Source: Crossaster papposus (taxonomy: Eukaryota > Echinodermata > Asteroidea > Velatida > Solasteridae). Taken from it: 64,000 nucleotides of DNA. The translations under genes were made by a program, and so were the position numbers. Below are positions 33,301-46,642 of this stretch, piece by piece. The stretch is taken from assembly GCA_037893245.1 (NCBI GenBank), contig JBAIAA010000412.1:1302001-1366000 (forward strand), in the 5' to 3' direction. The notes beneath the pieces are model-generated. The model was given only the letters and a program-made list of their open reading frames with translations. It was not told the origin of the DNA and made no database searches. How positions within the stretch are numbered: the first letter of the stretch is position 1; every line of letters begins with the position of its first letter.

Positions 33301-34121
33301 GTTTTTGTGACTTGTTGTGAAACTTCCGTTGACCATTTTCTCCTGTTTACAATGAATGAAACTTCAGCAATTTCGCAAGGTCTGAAACGATGATCTTTGA
33401 GTCTTAATGTGTTTTTCTCATGTGATGAATCATACTGTAGGTTGTGCAATTAGGGAAAGCTGCAACAGCGATCATCTGGTTGGTAGCCGGCAAAAGACTG
33501 GTCACCGTTGTTGAGAGATACATGTACCTGTACATTTGCTGTTGTGAAACACACAGCATGGCTTATAACCCCTGACCTTTTGTGAGTCACAGCAAAGAGT
33601 AGCAATTTGTTTGGATATCAGTCATCGCATGCATGTTGTCACATGTTTTTTTCTTTTTTACTTAAAGGCAGTAGGCAACATTTGCTAAGGTTTGAAAATG
33701 TTTAAGACAATTTTGGAACTAGACTATTGGGTCACAAGAACATGTAAAAAAAACTAACATGCCCGTGAAGTCCGATTACTTGAACCAATTGATTCACCCC
33801 AATGACTTCATTTCATCAGAGAAACGGATCCAGTCAATAAAAAATGTTGAGGAAGGCAATTCCCAAAATGGGATTTTCTCGTACCCACCCAGGGACAGTG
33901 TACACATTTCAGAAAGCAATGTCTATGTATTTACTGTCCCACTTTTTTGTTATTGCCCCCGAGATGTCTCCGAAGCTCAAGCAAAATATCTCGGCAAACC
34001 AATCAGCATGTTGAAAATTTGAGCCCAGAAGAGCTCTATGCAGAGTCCCAGGACTTGGAGCAGGAAATATTTGCACACCACCAATATTGTAATTTGCAAA
34101 ACCCCCATTAAAATACGACAG

Positions 34122-34628
34122 TTAAAGGGATCGTATACGTTTGGTAATTGGAACCCACTGTTTGTTTCAATCCTATATAGTTATAGATATATGTACCATA
34201 AAACTAACCTGTAAAAATTTCATTTCAAAAGGTGGTAGCGATTTTGAGATATTGCCAAAATTCTAGAGCGGTTTTCTCCACGCCGGAAGTATAATCTGCA
34301 TTGGAATACACGCTCTGAGAATCGTCAATGCAGTAACGCTTCTCAGATTCAATTTTTTTGGGATAAAAAGTGATATCTTTTTCCCTAACCGCAGTACTTC
34401 GAAGTGAAAAGTTTATAAAAATGCATTATACTATCCACTATGCTCTACTTCTTACCAAGTAAGTTTTTATTGCCATTAATTGTTGGAGTAATTACCAACC
34501 GCAGTACTTCAAAGTGAAAAGTTTCTAAAAATGCATTATACTATCCAAAGCTGCTTTACTTCTTACCAAGTAAGTTTTTATTGCCATTAATTGTTAGATT
34601 AATTACCAGACGTATACGATCCCTTTAA
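34122..34628. repeat. Family D inverted-repeat element, TTAA-flanked, internal duplication
   Basis: 507 bp, TTAAAGGGATCGTATACG to CGTATACGATCCCTTTAA. A unit of about 110 bp starting GCAGTACTTC is present twice in tandem (34391 and 34501). Confidence 0.82.
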
Positions 34629-34815
34629 GGAGAATTAAAAGACTTGAAGCAGTTGCTTGTACCGTAGTTCATTTTTTAATATTGACTCCGTGGTCCCATG
34701 TTTAATAATGCCATTCCCCCAGCCAGAAGGTGTCTGTTTAGCCAATCACTTCCTTAATGCAACCAGCTTGCTCCTTCTTCCACCGATCTTAGCCTTGACC
34801 TTAGCTCCTTCAAGC

Positions 34816-34862
34816 CCCCCCCCCCCCCCCCCCCCTTCCCCCCCCCCCCCCCCTCCCCTTTT
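34816..34862. repeat. Interrupted poly-C tract
   Basis: C runs separated by T pairs in the AHR intron, next to polypyrimidine DNA. Confidence 0.85.
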
Positions 34863-35968
34863 CCCCATCCCCTACCAATTTCTTCCCAGCGTTCCCCCTC
34901 AGGGGAAGGAGACAGGACGGGACAACTTGGGACAACTCAACCATCTTCAAATTCCTTCTCTGTAACTCCCTCGAGTGCCAACCTCCTCAGCTATCAACCA
35001 TAACCAAAAGAACGATGGCATCTTCTCTAAGATGTCTTCCTCTACCTCCTCCATCCTTCATGTCTCGCTGTAAGACCCTCGAGGCCATTTTAGGGTATTA
35101 AGACGAAGGATGTGTCCAAAATCCCTTTAAGTATTTGTACAGGTACTATTATTAATAAAAAAAATATAAGAGATGAGACGAGCGGAGCTGGAGGAATCGT
35201 CTCTTGGTGAATCAATAATATTGCGCCATGAGAGAAGAGAACCGGTCAGCGAGATCTTGTACTTTATTGACTAGGACTGATGGGGTTTATTTTCACACTT
35301 GGTTGCTTTCAAAACAGGCTGGGAATTTCTTAGAAATTGTTTTCAGTGCATGTCATTCAGCAGGGTCACAATCTGTTTGAAAAAACATAAATTATAATTT
35401 TGAAAATTTTAGGTTTTAGAAGTGCAGTATTTTATTTTATTTTATATATGTAACTCGTTAGGTTGTGTGAAAAATCATATTGAAATTTGAATATTTGGGA
35501 CGATTAGAGTTATTTTTTTAATGTGCATTTGAAGCAATAAATGAGAAATTAAAAAAAGTGCATTCACATGTTAATTAAACAATTTAACAGCTTGGAAATA
35601 CATCAGTAAGAAATTGTTGTGGCTTTTAATTAAAACTGAAATTGTCGACTGAAATTAATCTAGGGGGAAAAAACATATCTTGAAAAGTAGATCGCAATAA
35701 CAGAGCGTGAACAAATCATATGTTAAATCCAGTGATTAATGGCCTGCTAACTGATTATTCTCGCACACACAAATGGTCAATTTATAGGCAATACACGGAT
35801 GCATTATTTATCGAGTGGTTTTTGTCCTGGCAATAGATCAGAATAATGGACAGTTCTGTGATTGAAGCTTGTACGGTCAGTGTAAGGTGCCCGCGTACAT
35901 GTCGTAATAAAAAAAAGCATTGCATGAGCTGGACATGCATTAGATGATGCAAAGTCGCAAGACTTGAA

Positions 35969-36603
35969 CATATGTGACCTGTCACCACAAAATGAGAGTA
36001 AAGTCGCACAATGTGATTCAGAGATATGGCCATCCAAAGTCAAAATATGAAGGGGTGGTCAATTTTAAGATTTTGTGTAATTTGGAAAGCCCAAGTCCTC
36101 CTTTACATATTCCCATTTTTTGGGTGAGATCAGATGATCGAAAACCTCTTAAATTACGCGATTTTTTGGAGTTAGTGTTTGGATTAAAGTCCATTAGTGG
36201 TCTAATTAACACGATAATTAAATATGCAAATCAGGTCCTCGTAAGTATCCCACGATTTCGAAATTTTAGTATTTTGTTGTTTATACAATAGTTTGTATGT
36301 GTGGTAAATTTCAAGTAGAAATAATGATTAGAACGTAGCCGCTGCTATACTAAACCGAACCTTACTTGTCCTGTTTTGTAATCTTTGCGTGTTTTTGTTT
36401 AAGATGTTTAAAGTAAGTTTTCTCACAAACACGTTTTGTGAAACCCATGACTTTTTAGAGCGCTGTAAAAAGTATTTATCGCAAAACCCCCAAGTGTTAT
36501 ATACCATTGGAAAGCTCTCTTTCTCAAGAATTTGAATTTACCAATATCTCAATTTTCAATATTTCCGACTTTACTCTCATTTTGTGGTGACAGGTCACAT
36601 ATG
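35969..36603. repeat. Family E element with perfect 38-bp terminal inverted repeats
   Basis: The left 38 bp (35969-36006, starting CATATGTGACCTGTCACC) is an exact reverse complement of 36566-36603. Total 635 bp. The interior has no convincing gene. Confidence 0.85.
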
Positions 36604-36971
36604 TGAGGGGTTCTGGCAAAATGAGACGGAACTGGGCAGAGGTTGAAATGAGGGTTCTCGGGTAATAGAAAAGAGAATACAATTTTCGTTACAATGCCAT
36701 TTCTTGCACTTCCATCAGACATTTGTTCGTACACATGAAACACCTTTCATCGTGGACCTCCTATTCCTCTTTTGTTTGTACTTGACTTTTTGTAATCTCC
36801 CATATGTTTTGTACCTGAATCAAAATCGGAAACCTTTTCCAAATAGGGGGCCCTATTGTCCTTTTTTGTTCTATGTCCACTATTTTAATAAAATAACAAA
36901 CACACACCCACCCACCACACTCAAAGAAAAAACTGAAATATGATGAAATAAGCTATAATTTGATGCGTTTC

Positions 36972-37213
36972 TTAACCAGTTCGCGCCGGGATTCCTTCAA
37001 CATCACCGAGCCGAGGCGCAAGATTATTTTTAACGAAACTCAATCTGAGGCGGGTTCAAGCCGATGGTACCGGGCAGCACACCCACGCATTTCCGGCTTT
37101 GCTCGCTGCTGACAGACATTTCCGGCCTTGCTTGTGATGGGTTTATGCGTCATCCGTTTTGAATCTGGGGAAAACTTTGCGTTTATATACGTCCTCCGGC
37201 GCGAACCGGTTAA
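36972..37213 (+). repeat. Family A element, full copy
   Basis: TTAACCAGTTCGCGCC to GGCGCGAACCGGTTAA, inside the AHR intron. Confidence 0.85.
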
Positions 37214-37523
37214 AGGGAGGATAACAAAAGTAACCAACCAAACGATTGTTCACTTCAATTTTTTTGGAGCAGCTCGCATCTAAATCACAGTGCAATAATC
37301 CTGTGTATTTGGGTGTCTTAAATGAGGCCACTGAATTAACAGCTGGCCTGGCATTTCTAGCCACTCATCTCATAACAGGTCAGCAGCTGATGGTTAAACA
37401 AATGAAGCTGGTTAGGAATCACCTGTCTGTTTGTTTAGCCTAGTAAAGGGACATTACAAATCAAAGTTCTTGACCTTAGCTCTGGAAAGATAGCTTAGTA
37501 AATTACGTTTTTTTAACAAAATG

Positions 37524-37808
37524 TTAAAGGTATAGGGAAACCATTTGCACATTTATGGAGAAAAAAAATACTACCGAATTAAGGCGTCCAGCAAAATTAT
37601 TGCGCTAGATATCCTGTAATTCCGAAAAAATGTAAGAACAACTGCCTGACACCGGTTGAAAACGAACGCCCTGTTTTTGGCTATTGCGGCATCCAAGATT
37701 GTAAAACTTCAGACATGTCAGTTAAACGATATTTACTATAAAATACAACCCCCAAATTCACCCATTCCTGACAATTCAAACAATTACCGGTGTTGTATTC
37801 TACCTTCA
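37524..37808 (+). repeat. Family B element, degraded
   Basis: TTAAAGGTATAGGGAAACC start and GTTGTATTCTACC end, with deletions inside. Confidence 0.7.
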
Positions 37809-39104
37809 AGGTGCAAACTAAGGCCAAATAAACAAAGACACATGTTTAGCGTTCTGTGTTTTTGAAAAAAGTAAGAAAAAGGCCTTTTTTTTTCTTTTTC
37901 TTTTATTCAAAATGGCCGCCTGACACATTTTGATGCGAGTCATGTAGTGAACATGTCACACCCTACATGTATCTTCCAATTTGAAATTAAAACATGGCTC
38001 ACCCACGATTAAAAATCAAAATTCATGTGGGTCGATCATGTACGCACCATACACGTCATACCCTAGTCTTCCCATTAGAAAAAATATATGTCCACAGCAT
38101 ACATACACAGTGATGCTAAAGTCTAAAAATACGATCTTTATTTTGTATTATAGTTTTGAAAAAAATAAAATAATAATATTTGTTTACTTTTTTTCCCAAA
38201 AAGATAATAACATTTATCATTTGTTTTCGTTTCTTTCAAAAAGAAAAAATATTAATAAATAAGGAGGCGGCCTCAGAAAAGGGAAGCGGGCTCGGACGCT
38301 AAACATGTTTTGTTTTTTATTTGGCCTAATGTGGCATTTATAACCTCCATATTATGGTTGTAGTCCTTTGGCCAATGACCTGTACCACGCATTCTTGGGC
38401 ATTCTGTGAGTTGTTTCTCAATAACGATGAGATTGACAGATCTAACCAAGTTCAGAAAACACAGCATACCTGCCAACAATTTGACCTTGCCCCAAGCCTT
38501 GAGAAAGAAAAAAAAGGTAAGAAAACATTATTACCTCCTTGACCCCTTAGATGTCTTGACTCTACTGCACTAACAAAAACACAAAAGTGTGTGGCTTGTG
38601 TTGTGAATCAGTAAAAATATTTGAAATAGCAAATAATTTTGGGTAATGCAATTGGTATGCTGAATTTTTATTGTTGACATGCATGAAAAACCTTCTTTTG
38701 TTTTTGCAAACGTATCGAAATGGACACATTTTCCGGCATGCCTGTGACAAAACTGAGATTATTCTGACAATGAAATTAAATTTACTCGATGCGCTGATGG
38801 TGCATTAAAAATAGGAATTGATAAGTTCGGAATATGTACGGTAAATACCACTAGTCATGATATAAAGTTATCACAGGAGCGACAATGTACTTCTGTGCAC
38901 AGGAGATTAATCACACCATAAATTGTCGATGTTGGCAAATTTATTTTCAATTTTTTTTCCTCTCTTTAAAATGTCATCAGTTAAGAAAAATATACACAAA
39001 GGGGAAATCTAAAAACTGGAACCAAAATCAAAATAAGAGAAGTTGTTATATGTACTGTGTTGCAATCAGGTTTTTATTTTAGAAAATTTGAGCCTACAGT
39101 TCAT

Positions 39105-39395
39105 TTAAAGGTAGGATACACCATTGGCAGATACTGAAATTTACTACCTAATTATTAAGAAATATCTTACTAATGTTAACGTAAATAATTATTGTAGGCA
39201 TCCAGCAAAATAATTGTGCTACCGGTAGATATCCTGTAATTGTTCTGAATAATTTAATTTTATAAAAATAATTCACGATCAATCCATGATTGTAAAGGTC
39301 AGTTAAACGAGATTGACTATAAGTATAACAACCAAATCTACCCATTCCTGATAATTCAAGCACTTACTAGTGGTGTATCCTACATGTACCTTTAA
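39105..39395 (+). repeat. Family B element, joined to a family H element
   Basis: TTAAAGGTAGGATACACC start. The right end CCTTTAA shares its TTAA with the family H copy that follows at 39396. Confidence 0.78.
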
Positions 39396-39552
39396 CCCTA
39401 ACAATTTCCATCCAGTCCAAAACTCCAAAAGTTTACATTGGTTTAATGCATGTACCTCCAGAATCAGAGTCCAACAGTTTGCCATAATGTTTAGGATTTG
39501 CCAGGATTTGGTGTGGTTTCTAGTAAATTACGCTAGGGAGTTAGGGTTGAAA
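39392..39552. repeat. Short family H-like element
   Basis: TTAACCCTAACAATTTCC to TAGGGAGTTAGGGTTGA. It sits exactly at the right-hand TTAA of a family B copy. A related sequence lies at about 48435-48556. Confidence 0.6.
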
Positions 39553-40939
39553 CGAAGAAGTTGGATTGTAACCATTGTACAATTTTCATGTACGTACATG
39601 TATGTATGGGAATTGTACACATCCGGTGTGGAGCTTACATTTATGGGGAAAAGCTACCCCAGCCTGTATTGTCGTGGAGTGTTTAATGAACAACAAACAC
39701 CGCTGTTGTAGTCTTCCTTGGCAACTGTCATGTTCTGTATGAAGCCTTTTCTGCCGTCCACACAATCGCGAATGAAAAATTGCCAATATAACTTAATAAA
39801 ATAATAGCAGAGAAAAAGGCTCCATTTATACAGAAAGCAGCACAATAAACATGAATGAAGTAAATCCAGGCTTTGTTGAAAGTGACAATACTTTTTTTTT
39901 TAACAATAGTATTTTGGTGGCCTATAGAAACCCATTTTTCACGGTCCTGTATACATCTGCACAAATTTTGGGAGTGTGGCAACCCATTTAAGAGGCATAT
40001 TCCTAACGTATGGAATTACTGTTGGTCGAGTAACGTGAGTACTCATGAGTAGTTTGTGCTACTTGCTGCAATAGATAGAGTTTGAACAGTGCAACACACA
40101 GAGTTTGATATGGGCCTTGCAATACAGTGACATAACACACTGGTTGTTGCCGTGGATCGACCAATCTGAATCGAGCATTCAAGTTCACTTAAAGATAATA
40201 ACATGTATCAGTCTATCTGCTCATGTATGCAGGCCTATGGGAAATTTGTTAACTACAGTACTGTTAAAGTACTCCGATTTCTTTCCAAGAAATTGAATAG
40301 AAAAATCCACTAATTGCCCAGCTCTTCATAAAATGGCGACATTCTAGATTGTACGTGTATGTATAAAATTACTCCAATCCCCCAAAGTATGGTATACACG
40401 ATATCAACAAATCCCCCCTCCCAAAAAAAATTAATAAAATAATAATTTTTTTTTTTTTTTTTAAATGGGTCCCGACAATTTGTTGTCATGTTTCCCCGAA
40501 GTGAATTTCACAGTCAAAAGTTTGGTCCGCCCGATTTTTATAGCTCAGCCACCCACCCCAACGCTACATTCTCCAGTATCAAATCTTCCTACCCACCCCA
40601 CCCCGAACTTGCATGACCAGACCCAGTCCAGCATTGAAACTGCACTCTGGACCTTTCAATATCAATATTATGATTAGCGCGTTGGTTAGGACTAAAAGAA
40701 ACTAGGTCAGACGTTGACTTGCTTTTTATATTCTTTCTTTCAAAGCTGATCATAAAAGTAGGCCAACTGGGCAGTGTACATCTGTACTGGAAGCATGAGA
40801 TGCCTGGGTTCACGCACTTTGCTTTTTAAAAGAAAAGACGTCATGGAGGGATTTGTTTGTTTTGTTATCGGTTGTTGGCTATGATTTTCAGCTGTGCTCA
40901 CAATTAGTTTGTTTTTGTTAGTTTTTGATTTTTAAGTCT

Positions 40940-42352
40940 TTAAAGTTAGAATACACCATTTGCTGATATGAAAAAAATGTTACTACATGTACCGAAATAT
41001 TAACCCTAACTTCCTAGGTTCTCGTACTAGAAAGCATACCAAAGCTAACAATCTTCAACAACGTCTCTGAAGAAGATTTTGTTAAGATCAAAATATTAGG
41101 CCCTCTTAACTTATTTTATTTGTATATTTCAGGTCATTCCAGCCAGTAAGCAGTTTGCAGCAGTATTAATCTTATTCAATCTTCAACAACTGCACATATG
41201 TTCAGTAATTATTTGGTACTGAACCTACAATGTAACGGTACTAAACCTGCCAAACTCTAACTTTTTGAAGTTTGATTGAAATGGTACAGATGTGGGTCTA
41301 TTCTCTATTTTATTTCTCGGGGAAACATCAACAAATGCACAGATCAAAATTACAAAGAAAACATAAAATAAAAGCTTTAGATGCAATGTACAAAACATAA
41401 TAACCAAGACAAAGACAAAATACCATTCAGCTCCCGAAGGATTACCCCAAAAGAAACATTGTTCCTGTCCAGGTGTTCTCCAAGCTGTATGGGTTACAAG
41501 AAACAATTATATAACAATATTGTAATTATAATTATAAGAAGAAAGTGAAATTAAATTAAATAATGCGTTAAATAAAGTTCAGAGCAAGTATAGGTAAATA
41601 TAATAAGTTTAAACTAAATATATATTTAATATATATATTTTTTTTTTAATAAAAAAAATGCATTGTTCAGTGCGATTACGAATTGGCACTCACGTGGTAC
41701 TGGGACCAAAGCGCAACAATAGAAACAATTGTACCCCACAAGTCCTGTCTTTAGAAATCGAAGTACATGTACCCCACAGGCTAACAATATGTATTTCGAG
41801 ATTTGTACGGGGACAAAGGAGAACGAAAGCAGGGAAGTAAAGTCGAACAACCAATACCATGCCAAGTGTGTGTTGGGCACACAGGGTGTACACACGCACA
41901 CTTGCAGTTGACCAGGAACTGTGCTGTGACCATATTGGTGAGCTCACCCACGAATAAATGCCTGTGCATTCCCCCAAGCTCCAACATTTTTGCAATTCTC
42001 ATGCTTTTCTGCCCTGAACCTCACAGGGTCTCCCTGGGCCTTTTGTACTGAGTCAAACAAAGTCCAACAACAAGTTTTTCATGTTCGGTACAAAACCAGC
42101 CAAAAAAAGGTAGTTGGAGTTTAATGGGCTTGGGGTAGTTAGGGTTAAGAGAGATTTTTACTTTTTCGAAAGTAAATAATGATTCTAGGCATCCAACTAA
42201 ATGATTGCGCTAGATATCCTATAATTGTTCCGAAAAATTGAATTTTATTTTTCACACTTTACGATCGCCGCCCCCCAAAAAAACATGAAAAACAAGAACA
42301 TCTGCCCCACGCCGGTTAAAAACGAATGCTGTTTTTCTTGCCTTTTTTTCCT
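40940..42352 (+). repeat. Family B element split by a family H insertion
   Basis: The left part (40940-41003) starts TAAAGTTAGAATACACC. The remainder resumes at 42149 with AGTAAATAATGATTCTAGGC and runs through the central and C-rich parts. The intervening 41004-42144 is a family H element at a TTAA. Confidence 0.78.
41004..42144 (+). repeat. Family H element (about 1.14 kb), TTAA duplication
   Basis: CCCTAACTTCCTAGG at the left and AGTTAGGG at the right, flanked on both sides by TTAA. Its interior matches the copy at 32372 at both ends. No coding capacity recognised. Confidence 0.78.
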
Positions 42353-42990
42353 GGTAGTTTTACATCACCACCACGGTGAATGTGTACGTTGACAGGGACG
42401 TTAGTCTACCACCTATTGGATTTTGTCATTCTACAGAAAAGTCGCGGTGCATTAACAAACATAAAAGTTCAATGGGAACACAGCTATAGTAAATGCCTGT
42501 ATAGTATTGCCTAAAACGTGTAACACATGAAGGTCACACCTGATTGAATAGTACTCATTGTTTGTTTACCAGGGTCCTTCCTTGCTGCACTGATCATGAA
42601 CCTATCAAAGTCAACACTGGTTGTTGACTGATCATCAGTACACTCAAGATCTTAAAGATTAGATATTTTTTTTCCTCCAAGCTAAGCACTTGATAACTAA
42701 CCCACATAACCAATTCAGTTTTTCAATTGTAGGGTCAGATAAGAATGCAAAATCACTGATAATTCAGGAAATGAGTGCCATAATACACAGGTACCGCTAG
42801 GTAAAATTGCAAAGATGAATTTAGATCAACCAGTTCTGGAATTTTGTAAAAGTTACAGCTTCTGTTACAGCTTGCATACTGTACATTATGTTCAGACCTC
42901 TGAAATACTGGCCAGTTCTGCCACAATTTGTTTGTACAAGTAAAGTATTATTACTGTACATGTACAGTACATTGTGTACAGTACAATAAA

Positions 42991-43074
42991 TACAATGTAT
43001 TACTTACAGTATAATACAATGTATTACTTACAGTATAATACAATGTATTACTTACAGTATAATACAATGTAATA
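42991..43074. repeat. 24-bp minisatellite, about 3.5 units
   Basis: TACAATGTATTACTTACAGT plus ATAA repeats in register at 42991, 43015, 43039 and partly 43063. Confidence 0.85.
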
Positions 43075-44356
43075 AAATACACTACAAGTATATTAATTCC
43101 AACAAAATATGTACAAGTAGAGTTTGTAATTTTGTGTACACTTACCATAATTATATTAAATTTACAAAATATATTTATTTATTTAAGTATTTTCTACCTC
43201 ATTTCGATAAACCGGTATTTCAGTTTTACACTCTTCCAATTCCACAGGAAGAAGTAATTTGATTGAAACACGCCTCATTATTTGTCATTTATTTTCCCGA
43301 CTTTTGATAAATGCTATCTTTTTTTGTTCACTTTAAAAACAGCCTCCAAATGTGCATAGTTCTGTTTGAATAATTGGACAACTTGTTTGCACATGATGCC
43401 TGGTTTCAAGTTCCATAGATGTTATTTCACCCTTCAATACGTACATTCTGGACATCTGTTGCTGAATTAATACCAAAACAAATAGTCTAAAGCTCTATTA
43501 GTACTACATTTCTGTTTTGAGATGCAAGCGATGTAAAGTTGACGATGTTTTGGAATGGTAATGTCAATATCGTTTTAGCCTCGAAATTCATATTTTTTTT
43601 ACATTGTCTGAAAGCTGTTGACTTGAATGATACGTTAATGTATGATTTATGTTGAACAGAATAGCTATTAATGAGTTATCAAACTAAATAATACACTTTG
43701 CGAAAAGAAAAAAAACCGGATAACGCTGTGTTCGAGTTTTTACGAAGTGACGCTATCCATTGTATTAGTTATGGACTTTGCGTTACTTCGCGAAAACGCC
43801 AGAAGTGTGTTGCGCATATCACGTGACATTTGTGTTACTTTGTGAAAAGTCAAAACTCTGTTTTTGACGGATAGTATAGTACACTTCGTAAAAACGCATT
43901 TTTTGTTTCTGACCTATTTTTGACAAACGTTAAGTAATGTTAATTCATTTTTCGACAAAAATAATTAACTCTGTGTTTAGTAACTTCTTGAGGTGATAAA
44001 TGATGTGTAATTAATAACCAATTAGAAACAAATTATATTTTTTGGCGTTAGGGTTTACTTTGTAGTGACAATGCAATTTTTCCCTCATTTTTCACTGAAA
44101 AAGTCAACTTCACAATACTGTCATCCACCGTAAATCATTAATTTAAAATGGATTTCCTGTTATCTTCTTTCCCAACTCAGACTTTACCCTAACCTCAACA
44201 AATCCATCAAAAATTTAATAAGGATTTTCCTGATTTCATGATGGTTTGTAGTTTGTCAGGAACTTTTTATGTTTCAGGGTATTTTGTTGGGATTTTTCTC
44301 AGATTTTTTTCTCTAACTCAGTATTTTTTTTGGTCACCTTTTTCCCCGTAAAAATT

Positions 44357-44430
44357 TACTTTCAAATAAGTAAGGTATTTTTGTATAGTCTGGCAGTAAC
44401 ATTTTGTTATATCTGCAAATGGTGTATCTT
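44357..44430 (-). repeat. Family B terminal fragment
   Basis: Contains TTCAAATAAGTAAGGTATTT and TCTGCAAATGGTGTATC only. Confidence 0.55.
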
Positions 44431-44536
44431 GGTCTCGGAAGTTGTGGTCTTGCAAAAGTCTCGGTTTCAGGAGTGTTGGTCTCGGTCTCGGAAGCGTTAG
44501 TATCGGTCTTGGACATAAGGGTCTCGACTACAACAC

Positions 44537-44783
44537 TGGGCCAATAGTATGAAGCCGCTAAGCACCAACAAAATGCTAAGTAGCATGAAATTCTTCCTTG
44601 GCAAAAACAGGGTTACAAACCTAATTTTCTGGTGATTGTCAGGGCCAACCGGTATGTTGTTAGTGACTGGTTTTTGCATACGGTAGCATGAAAAGCACAT
44701 GGAGTTTTGCCTGGTAACTATAAGCAAGACTTTTTTGTGCTAAGCGAATTTGTGTGCTTAGCAGCTCAATAAAATTGGCCCCT
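44537..44783. repeat. Family F foldback element
   Basis: TGGGCCAATAGTATGAAGCC to GCTCAATAAAATTGGCCCC, in the AHR intron. Confidence 0.72.
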
Positions 44784-45583
44784 GGTTTTGTTTTGTATCT
44801 CATAGCCCCTTCATTTTGGAGAGATAAACACTGTTGACAGTCTGCAGCCCAATGATTTGCAAACATGGGCAACAATCCTCCCCAAGTGTTTATACTGTAG
44901 GGTCAGGTCCAAATGGTCAAGTGCTACTGGGTCACCTCATTAGGAATGGTTCTCAGTTGGGCACATTGTGATGCATACTGGAGCTAGGACTATACTGACA
45001 TGTGCTGTGCCAAATAATTTAATGGTTGCACGAGTACATGCATACAATGTACATGTACACTATCTTTTCAATTGCAATCCGGCCAGCCATATAGTGGTCA
45101 TTTCACAAAGTGTTGGACCAGGGTCAAACGCCGATGTTGCTAGAACTCTTTTTCTTACTAGCAAAATCCAGCACGTATGCAATGCACATTGCTTGAAAAG
45201 ATGTTGAACGCCCTAAAATACTAAAAGCACTTTTTGCTTTATAATTTACTTCTGAAAAACCGAGCTAATGTGACGAATATTTTGCTGTCCAGACTTTAGG
45301 ATCTGATTTTCCAAACACCTGCCTTACTTGCCATCTAGACGACATACCGGTAGTTCCGGAATTATTTTTTTAAGAAAACAAAATTTCGGAACAGAGATTA
45401 CCGCAGAGCACTTGTACATTCATGACTGTATTAATTTATTGTCATGTTCAACGATGCATGCTTTCGGCCAGCTGAAGCAAATCTTTATTGGGTTGGGCAA
45501 CCTTTCTTCTCGATTCCTTCGTTTGGGTCAGTGTGGATGGAAACTCGCGTCTCTTTTCATTTAACTGTCTTGTTCACTCGTTT

Positions 45584-45783
45584 AAAACAAGTTCGCACCG
45601 CAATTATTTTGACATTGACCATACTTAGACACAGGATTGTTTTTCACAAACCTTGATCCAAGACAGGTTGAGGCCGGCATCTGTGGGTAGCACACCCTGA
45701 TATTTCAGGCCTCACTTACTGTGAACCGGTTGCTGACAGATATTTCGTCATTGGTTTTTTTAATTCCGGAAAAACTTTGCGTG
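45584..45783 (+). repeat. Family A element, diverged subfamily
   Basis: AAGTTCGCACCGCAATTA start and GCACACCCTGATATTTC interior. It directly abuts a separate foldback at 45791. Confidence 0.65.
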
Positions 45784-45790
45784 ATGATGT

Positions 45791-45981
45791 GATCTGGGAA
45801 AACCCTTCACGTGGTGACAATTGTTGTTGTCATTACTTCCGCTGCTCACATGCACTGCATACAATTTGAAAGGTCATAGTACGCTACCCAGAATGCCGTG
45901 CGTTTCGGCTCAGAAGCGCTGCATAAAATTCAAAAGGTGTACACAACAACAAATTCACCATGTGAAGGGTTTTCCCAGATC
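45791..45981. repeat. Single-copy foldback element
   Basis: GATCTGGGAAAACCCTTCAC pairs with GTGAAGGGTTTTCCCAGATC at the right end. Confidence 0.75.
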
Positions 45982-46642
45982 ATATAATTTATAATGGCAC
46001 AAAGATGATGTCAAAACTTGAAATGAGATGACCGTTGAAATGTTGGTGTTTTTTTTGTTGTTTTTTTGCAATATTCAAAACTTGGAAAAGACCTTTCTCT
46101 TCAACAACGGAAAACAAAAACTGTAAAACATTGAAGATCAGTGCTTGTGTTTTTCAAATTATTGTATGTGCATACCGGTATATTGACAAGAATTTGCACT
46201 TAGTTGTACTGGCGCTTATTATATTCATGAGCACATCAATTTGTCATTGAAAATCATTAATGTGGAAAAGAAATGATTGATGCTTATTTCACAAATACCT
46301 TTATGTTTTTTTAAATATAATTGGTACCTGTACATTTGCTGTTTTCTTTTCCGGTGATGTACTTTTATTAAGAATTTTATTTTTTATGGTGCATAAACTG
46401 TTTCATTTTATAACTTCCATACTATTTTTTTTCCTCAAATATAGTTAGTGGGCATACCAAAAATTACAAATATAATTAAATCTTGAATATTAAAAAAACC
46501 AATAGTCATTATTTTGTTTACCGCACTATTATGTACTTTGTGCGCAGTACCATTTCATTCTGCCAGCATGCTTCACACTTCACAAACTCTTAACAACTTG
46601 GCCACACTCCCCCTCACAAATTCAATATGCCTCCCAACAAAA

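Noticed and set aside
33759-34022. 87-codon plus frame
   Set aside because: Lies in a repeat-like segment starting TTAAAGGCAGTAGGC, with no known protein family.
34657-34965. 102-codon frame with proline repeats
   Set aside because: Again produced by an interrupted poly-C tract and polypyrimidine DNA.
35969-36603. 105-codon frame within the 38-bp inverted repeat element as a possible transposase
   Set aside because: The frame starts inside the terminal repeat, has no catalytic motif and is short, so the element is judged non-coding.
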